NCBI GenBank assembly: GCA_015143295.1
Contig: CM026556.1
Coordinates: 20,398,547-20,462,546 of the forward strand
Source of the DNA: Tetracentron sinense
Lineage: Eukaryota > Streptophyta > Magnoliopsida > Trochodendrales > Trochodendraceae
Length of the DNA: 64,000 bases
Direction: 5' to 3'
Shown here: positions 57,300 to 64,000 of the stretch, piece by piece
Numbering within the stretch: the stretch's first letter is position 1
Layout of the letters: each line of letters begins with the position of its first letter
Program-made: the position numbers and the translations under genes
Notes under the pieces: generated by a model
Seen by the model: the letters and a program-made list of their open reading frames with translations, nothing else
Database searches by the model: none
What the model was told of the DNA's origin: nothing

Positions 57300-59444
57300 T
57301 TCCTTTGAGGTTCCGATACATCTTTGTACCGCTAGGATGCACAATGTACTTAGACCGGTGAGCTTCATCTAAGATTTCTAATTTGAGCTTCTCATCGGCT
57401 GGAACACATATCCTTCCCTTGAATGTGATTGTCCCATCACTTTGCACTGCAAAATCCTTACTGCCATCGCGAACCGACTTGTCTCTATAGGCCAGTAGTT
57501 CGGCATCCAACTCTTGTAATTCTCGGATCATGGCCCATATGTAAGGCCTAACTGTGACATTAGCCATCACTGGCCCAGAGGTAGGAAGGCTGAAACTAAT
57601 ATCAAGGTTAGAAACATCTTCCAACAACTTCCACTCTTGCACCATCATGTGTGCTACAAGCCCAGTGGACTTCCTGCTCAAAGCATCTGCCATTACATTA
57701 GCCTTGCCCGGATGGTACTGGATCGAACACTCATAGTCCTTCAAGAATTCCATCCATCGGCGCTGTTGCATATTCAACTCCTTTTGGGAAAATAGGTATT
57801 TTAAGCTTTTATGATCCGTGAAAATATCAAACTCTTCCCCATAAAGGTAATGCCGCCAAATCTTTAATACGAAAACCACCGCGGCCAACTCCAAATCGTG
57901 AGCAGGATAGTTCTTTTCATGCTCTTTTAATTGCCGGGAAGCGTAGGCGATGACATTCCCGTGCTGCATAAGAACACATCCTAGCCCAACATTCGAGGCA
58001 TCACTGTAAACCACGAAACCTCCACTCCCAGACGGCACTGTGAGAATGGGGGCAGTAGTAAGCCTCTTCTTCAACTCCGTGAAGCTCGCTTCACACTTAT
58101 CGCTCCAAGTGAACTTAGCATTTTTCCGTGTCAAATACGTGAGCGGTGCCGCTAAGCTGGAGAATCCCTCTACGAATCTCCTATAGTATCCTGCTAAACC
58201 GAGGAAGCTGCGTATCTCGATAACACTTTTGGGTCTCTCCCATTTCATCACCGCTTCTATCTTTGCTGGGTCTACTGAAATACCCTCGACAGATACTACG
58301 TGGCCAAGGAACGCCACCTTCTCCAACCAAAATTCGCACTTACTCAACTTGGCGTATAGTTTATGCTCTCGAAGAGTCTCAAGTGTAAGGCGAAGATCTC
58401 GATCATGATCCTCCCTGGTCGGAGAATATACTAAGATGTCATCGACAAAGACGATAACACATTTGTCGAGATAAGGCTTGAATACCTGGTTCATCAAATC
58501 CATGAACGCCGCCGGTGCATTTGTTAGACCAAAAGGCATAACTAGGAACTCGTAGTGCCCCGTATCGAGTCCTAAAGGCAGTCTTTGGCACATCTTCGGC
58601 CTTGTCTTCAACTGATGATAGCCGGACCGCAAATCAATCTTGGAGAAGAACCTTGCTCCTTTCAATTGGTCGAACAAATCATCTATTCGTGGCAAGGGGT
58701 ATCGATTCTTGATGGTGACTTTGTTCAACTGTCTATAGTCGATGCACATCCTCATCGACCCATCCTTCTTCTTCACAAAGAGTACCGGTGCTCCCCACGG
58801 TGACACACTTGGTTGGATGAAACCAAGCCGTTGCAACTCTTCTATTTGCTCCTTTAATTCCTTCAGTTCAATAGGGGCCATCCTGTACGGAGCCTTAGAA
58901 ATTGGAGCCGTTCCAGGAGCAAGCTCTATTGCAAATTCTATCTCCCTATCTGGAGGTAACCCTAGTAATTCCTCGGCAAACACATCCAAATACTCACTCA
59001 TAACCGGTATGGCTGAGGAGTCTCGTGCCTTCGGATTTGCAAGACTTAGAGCTGCTAGACGAGCTATATCTCTCCTCCGAAGTCCATGAAAGTGGAATGG
59101 CTTGACGCCTTCTGGCTTGAACTTCACCATCTTCTCAAAACAAGCCACATGCCCGTGGTGTGCAGCTAGCCAATCCATCCCGAGAATAACATCGAAGTCC
59201 AAGTCCTGGAACTCAAGGATGATTAGATCAATCGGCAATTCATACTGCCCGACTTGAACTATACAATTCCGATATCCTCGGTCTGTGTCAACTGACTTGC
59301 CAAGCGGAGTCGAAATGGTTAACTCGTGACGTAGGCGACTCGGCTTAGACTCAAAACCTTTGGCAAAGCTTGGCGATACAAAAGAATATGTCGATCCCGT
59401 GTCGATCAACACACGAGCTAGACACTCGTTCACTAGCAATACGC
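57300..59444 (-). pseudogene. pol: Element C pol, first part: protease, RT, RNase H, integrase start
   Basis: On the minus strand the frame runs from the candidate acceptor at 59445 through protease ([11 protein letters not shown]), RT ([26 protein letters not shown] at about 58438-58449), RNase H ([24 protein letters not shown]) and the zinc-binding start of integrase ([11 protein letters not shown]). It is cut by B at the AAAAT target. Between about 58562 and 58612 two indels cancel out and give some 14 residues unlike A and B just after YHQLK. RT activity is therefore doubtful although the frame is open. The rest is at 46300-47485. Confidence 0.85.
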
Positions 59445-59581
59445 CTGTGCATTGTAATTAACTATATCAGCGGTTTTCAGCAACATACATAGAGTATAGG
59501 TAGCATGACATACAAGTGATTATACGTATACTTAAAGCACTCATCATTTCATACTTGAACACTTTAGAAATTCTCACGTAC
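59445..59581 (-). other. Candidate gag-pol intron in C, 137 bp
   Basis: On the minus strand it starts GTACGTGAGA and ends AATGCACAG. It sits after DDVVQ-G as in A and B. Retention gives Gag ending in GT and a stop. Removal joins pol in phase. Confidence 0.65.
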
Positions 59582-60842
59582 CTTGCACAACATCGTCTGA
59601 TGCCTGTGCGTCCCATTTTGTTAAGGCAAAGACCCGGCCTCTGTTTGCCTGGCGAGGCTGCTGTGTGGTCTGAGTGGGCCGTGTGGGTCTAGATGCCGAA
59701 GCTTGTGAAGACCCCTGCTGAGAAGTCTGCCGAACTGGGGGCCTGCTCCCCTGAGGCTGAGCCCGTGACTGTCGGCGCGGGCAATCTTTAATTATGTGGC
59801 CCTGCTCGCCACAATGGAAACATCCTCCCGATGCTCTCCGACACTCTCCAGCCGGGTGTCTCCGACCACAATAGTCACACTCCTCAAAGGATGAAGAGGG
59901 TGACGGCTGTACATATCTAGTGCCCTGAGAAAAAGCGGGGCGAGGTGCCTGTGAAGTAGTCGGGTGAGGCACTGGTGATGCAAAGGAAGACCTCTGTGTC
60001 TGTGTAGGCCTAGGAGGTGGGTACTGGGAAATCCTGGCCCTCTTCTCCGGTGGTGCTGAGCCACTAGACTGACCCTTCTGCATGGCTCTCCCGAAGCCAC
60101 CCTCTCTTCTTTTAAGAAACTCCTCTGAGTTCTTTTCGGCAATCCTTGCCTTCCCCACAATCTCTCTCCAAGACTCCACTTGAAGAATGGAGACTCGATC
60201 CTTGAAGAAGGGCTTCAACCCATTCTCAAATTTCCGGACTCGCATCTCCTCTGTCGTGATCAAGTGTGGTGCGAATCGGGACAATTCAACGAATTTGGCC
60301 TCATACTCGGCCACACTCATATTCCCTTGCACTAGGGACATGAACTCCATCTCCTTCTATTGCTTGAAAATCTTGGGAAAGTACTGCCCATAGAAGGCAT
60401 CAAGGAATTCACCCTTAGTCCACGGCTCTCCTGCCCTGGCGGTGTCTCTCTGTCTCAACGCCACTCTCCACCAATGGTCGGCTTCTCCTTCCATCATGAA
60501 GGCAGCCCAATCTACCCTTTGCTCACCGGTGCAACGAAGAGCACGGAATATTTTCTCCAGTTGCATAATCCACGCCTCTGCAACCATGGGGTCGGTGGTC
60601 CCATAAAAGGTAGGTGGATGTAGCCTTCGGAATGCCTCGAGTCCCGAGGTGTGATGTGAAGGAGGTGGGTGTGCCAACGCAGTAGTAGCAGCGGGCTGTC
60701 GGGCTGCTAGCATGGTGATGGTCTCCACCATAGTATTTAACAACTGAGATATATTGGGTTGATCATCACCCGAGGGAGGGTCTCCTCCATTACTGTTGCC
60801 CCGAGTTTGGTAACCGCGACCCCGTCCACTACCACGTCTCAT
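59582..60842 (-). pseudogene. gag: Element C gag with one stop
   Basis: It starts at the ATG at 60842 followed by RRGSGRGRG, ten bases after CTGTTCTCAG. The gag domain has EAWIMQLEKIF, FYGQYFPKIF and EYEAKFVELSRF. The linker and CDYCGRRHPAGEC are followed by the zinc knuckle CFHCGEQGHIIKDC, and the end is ASDDVVQG. A TAG at 60357-60359 in the middle of the gag domain is the only break in 420 codons. A longer upstream frame to 60905 is open but not conserved, so I use the downstream ATG shared with the other elements. Confidence 0.85.
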
Positions 60843-61165
60843 GTTAATCCTGAGAACAGTAGCAGAACATGAGTCTAACTTGGAAACCAACTTCATCTCA
60901 ATCACAATTTCAAGCTCATTTCAAATTCATAAGGTAATTGATAGTAATACATCAAGGTATACATTGTAGTAGATAATCATACAATGTGTGGTTCTAGCGT
61001 AGGGTACTAAGTTCGGTCGGATTCCAACCGGTTATGGACTAAGACTAAAGATTAGTCTATACTTGGAATACGACTCTTTCCTCAATCCTAATGCCTTGTT
61101 TTGATCGTGGTATCGAGTACTAAGTGACCCTAGGGACTCTAATGCCTAAGCTCTGATACCACCTC
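60843..61165 (-). other. Leader and primer binding site of C
   Basis: On the minus strand TGGTATCAGAGC (61150-61161) begins four bases after the 5' LTR and matches tRNA-iMet. The following 300 bp are non-coding and end in a possible splice acceptor (CTGTTCTCAG) before gag. Confidence 0.9.
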
Positions 61166-63821
61166 TGTCGCGACCCAAAATACCCCCTGGGAGTTAGGGA
61201 TACTTTGGCTCGTGATGTGCCATATCCGATACCAAACCATCCTGTAATAACATCCAAGTCATGACAAACATAATCATGAATAAGGCGGAAGCTTAAACCA
61301 ATGTGCGGAAGCGTAATCCAAAAATTTCTTTTCTATACATGCTGTGTATTCCAAGTTTGTACATACATCACAAAAGTAAAGGTGGACATGCCCACCTATC
61401 AAAATACAAAATGATAATACTCTCTCTCTCTCTCTATGTAATCACTCTAAAAGGGCCAGTGGTCTAAGTCATTTGCCTCCTCCTGAGGCTCTACATATAG
61501 CTCCTCCTCGCCATAATCCTCCTCTATCCAGGGCCCCTGATCACAGATGTCAAATGGAGTCCGTGTACCTGTCAACATAACATGTACGGCTGAGCATGGA
61601 ATACTTAGCGAGCAAAATCTACTAGCTAACAATGCTATCATAATCACAATATTTTATACAGTGCGTAAAAGAATACAAATCACCAAAATCCATGCTTAAA
61701 ACCCGTCGGGAAAAACCTTTCATAAAACTTGTTCTTTTCATGGAAAACAAACCCTCTCATGTATGCTTATGAGTTCTTATGAATGCTTGTGAGCCTCGTG
61801 TTTTCTTATGAGTTCTTGTGAGCTTAGAGTTCTTGTGAGCTTGTGAGTACTTGTGAGCTTATGAGCTTCTTGTGAGCTTATGAGTACTTGTGAGCTTCTT
61901 GTGAGCTTATGATCATTGTGAGCTTGTTCTCCTTGGAGACATATGCAAGATCTTAGACTTGTGAGTTTCTTATGAGTTCTTGAAAAGCCTTGCGAGACTT
62001 ATGATCCGTGGAGTTCATGCAAGATCTAGACTTGATCCTTGTGAGCGTGGAGTAACCGATCTTAGAATGCCAACCCAAAGTTTGGCTTAGTCTATGCTTA
62101 TGCATGTATGCTTCTTACTTATGAATGCCTTTGAAAATCCTCTTATGTTTTCTTGAAAATTCATGCTTATGAGAAAAACCATGGTCGTGCAATACTTATT
62201 ATGTGTAGAGTGCTTGTGAGCATTATAACATCTATGTGGAAAGCTTTAACTAATTAAACATGTTCATGCAAGGCATAATGATCATTATAGTATACTTGAA
62301 GACCTTAAGTAACTCATATGGTTCATACAAGGTATATTAGCATCATAACATACTTAAACAATTCTAGAATGTAGAACATTTCATTCATTGCGTCACATCG
62401 TAACAATCATGGCTTCTAAGCCTAATTCATCATATCACACTTAAAATCATGATTCCTTGGAGGATATTAATAGTTACTTGCACTTATAGTCATATTCACC
62501 CTTTTATTGGAAAACCCCCAAAATCTTAAATCCTTATTTGCTTATTTGAACATAATCAAGTTCACCCAAAATCCCTTGTTTGTCATTGCATCATAGTATA
62601 CTTAAAATCATGGTTCATTTAAAGGTATTACAATTTTCTTACAAGTTTAGCCATATTCATCCTTGTTATTGAAAAACCCCCAATTTGTAAAACCTTATTT
62701 GATTGTTTATTCATGATCTAGTTCACCCAAATTTCCACACTTCCTATTTGTATCATAATAGAATTAAAATCACCTATTTGAATCATCTTTGTATGATAAC
62801 AAGGCTAGATAGTAGTTTACTAACCTCTTTGGATCAATTTCTAGGTTGAAGAAACCCCTTGAGAAATCCTCACTTGATTTGAATGATCCAAGCTTGATTT
62901 GGGGAAGATCCAACCCTTGATTGAAGCTCTTCTTGGTTTCAAGCAAAACCCTCTTTGGAATGCTCAAGATCCTTTCCTTCTCTTTCTAGGAACTCTCCTT
63001 GGTTTAGGGTAACCCGAAAACCCTCCTAAAGTCTTCTATTTATAGTGTAAGGGGTGAAAAACCCCTAAAAAATCGCATCCAAGAAAGTAAAATCGCATAT
63101 CTACTATCGTTCGTAGCGATTTATGATTGATCGTAGCCTTCTACGATCGATCGTAGCTTCCTACGATCAATCGTAGTTTCACCCGAGAGTTTCCAGCATT
63201 TCTGGGGCTTTACGATCGATCGTAGCAACTCTACGATCGTTCGTAGCTCCGCTACGATCGTTCGTAGGGTCCCTACGAGCGATCGCAACTTTTGCAGAAA
63301 GCTTCAGCATTTTTGCGTTTTTGTATCTCGGCCATAACTTTTGACTCGCTTGTCCGATTTTGACGATTCAACTTGCGTTTGATTTTTCTTTTGAAGGAGA
63401 ACAACTTTCATGTTTTTCACAACTTCCAATTCTTCCTTTTTCTTGGACCATTTTGCCCCTAAACCTGACTGATCCGAAATTTGGTTTCGTCAATCCAGAT
63501 TTTAAACCGACCCGAATTCAGAAATCGGTCTTTTGACCTAACACCAACTCAAAACCAAGACAAGTGATCAACATGAACCCCGAAGAGGGTTCAATTACCT
63601 TTCCAAAAATCTAAAAATCGCTTGATTCCGATGAGCGGTGTGAACGCTAGGGCTATTTAGAGTCGAGGGTATGCCAAGGCATAACCCTTGTCAATACTCA
63701 AGAGTATTCTATACTCTTGCCTATTTCATTCCAAACACCCATACACCATAAATACATTATTACATGATTTAGTATATGATATCATTCATCGCACATGGCC
63801 ATCAAGATCCGGGGTTCTACA
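61166..63821 (-). mobile_element. Element C 5' LTR
   Basis: It is 2656 bp, on the minus strand TGTAGAACCCCGGATC...GGGTCGCGACA. It contains the conserved box (about 63310-63385), the TACGATCGATCGTA array (63100-63290), a TATA box (minus, about 63035-63045), repeats of the GCTCACAAG type (61765-61925) and the leader hairpin (61590-61608, one mutated pair). It differs from the 3' LTR by scattered changes and a small duplication near 62875-62895. Confidence 0.9.
61447..61578 (-). CDS. Short acidic LTR reading frame in C, 43 aa
   Basis: It starts MLTGTRTPFDICDQGPWIEEDY, given here as MLTG, TPFDIC and PWIEEDY motifs, continues acidic (GEEELYVEPQEEANDLD) and ends HWPF. It is intact here, while the 3' LTR copy has a stop at the tryptophan. 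ATG position and core correspond to A, I and L. Confidence 0.4.
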   Translation of the reverse strand: MLTGTRTPFDICDQGPWIEEDYGEEELYVEPQEEANDLDHWPF

Positions 63822-64000
63822 TAGTAGGGTGTACTAACCTTGAGGATTACTCCTTGATTTGGAAGAAAACCCTTGATTGAGCTCTCAACTCAATACAAAT
63901 GATCCCTCTTTGAAGAAAATGCACCTAACTTGAAATGGGGGAAAGATCCTTGCAATCCAAAGCCCACTTGAGCAAAACCCTAACCCTTCCTCCTCTCTCA
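63822..64000 (-). mobile_element. LTR fragment M, right part
   Basis: It continues the minus-strand LTR interrupted by C. On the minus strand it holds the GGTTAGTACACCCTACTA junction also found in D (5708) and L (38175), and AGGGTTAGGGTTTTGCTCAA as in D near 5485. It runs out of the window. Confidence 0.65.

Larger units (their letters stand above)
41702..63821 (-). mobile_element. Element C: full-length minus-strand Ty3/gypsy (Tekay-like) retrotransposon
   Basis: The LTRs are at 41702-44337 (3') and 61166-63821 (5'). The target duplication is TAGTA at 41697-41701 and 63822-63826. The internal part holds, in minus-strand order, a primer site, gag, a gag-pol gap, pol and a polypurine tract. 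Element B interrupts pol inside integrase, and solo LTR J lies in the 3' untranslated region. Without the insertions it is about 10.4 kb. One nonsense codon in gag and a pair of offsetting indels in RT are visible. Confidence 0.9.

Overview
The window is repetitive nuclear DNA of a flowering plant, and I see no host gene, tRNA, rRNA or CRISPR array in it. Nearly all of it is LTR retrotransposon sequence inserted into other LTR retrotransposons. The plant assignment rests on tRNA-iMet primer sites, a SIRE-type Ty1/copia element with an env-like ORF, and chromovirus-like (Tekay/Del-type) Ty3/gypsy polyproteins. I cannot name the species. I use letters A to N for the elements. Most insertion boundaries are supported by TG...CA ends and matching 5-bp target duplications read directly from the sequence.

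Layout. 1-377: end of a minus-strand LTR (N) sitting in the 5' LTR of element D. 378-10032: gag-only Ty3 element D, whose 3' LTR holds solo LTR G (6719-8978, TSD ATAGT). 10033 to about 41505: one old SIRE-like copia element E, broken by D on its left, by solo LTR H (11830-15998, TSD AGTTA, itself holding minus-strand solo LTR I, 12476-14762, TSD TCTTG), by solo LTR F (20944-37002), and by solo LTR L (37383-39899, TSD GCAAG). F holds the full-length Ty3 element A (22300-36223, TSD ATCCC), and A holds solo LTR K (27820-31393, TSD GTTAC). About 41506-41701 and 63822-64000: two parts of an older LTR (M), split by minus-strand Ty3 element C (41702-63821, TSD TAGTA). C holds solo LTR J (44388-46265, TSD CATAG) and full-length Ty3 element B (47486-57294, TSD AAAAT).

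Genes. A, B and C each carry gag (matrix/capsid-like region and zinc knuckle), aspartic protease, reverse transcriptase, RNase H, integrase and a short chromodomain-like tail. All are damaged. B is the least damaged: one gag frameshift and one pol nonsense codon. E keeps recognisable gag, protease, integrase, RT/RNase H and env-like regions with many stops.

Most interesting signals. (1) In A, B and C a GT...AG interval of 135-148 bp separates gag from pol at the same codon. Removing it joins the frames in phase each time, while retaining it ends Gag almost at once. This suggests splicing-controlled Gag versus Gag-Pol expression. (2) Many of the Ty3-type LTR families carry a conserved short acidic reading frame centred on PWVEEEY, preceded by a hairpin with compensatory changes and by a possible splice acceptor. 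(3) The LTR upstream regions carry arrays of CpG-rich palindromes whose motif differs between families and seems to have been exchanged between otherwise similar LTRs. (4) Family-specific hairpin arrays with compensatory stem changes fill the LTR leader regions. (5) In E, the same palindrome plus TATA arrangement appears in the LTR and again upstream of the env-like ORF.
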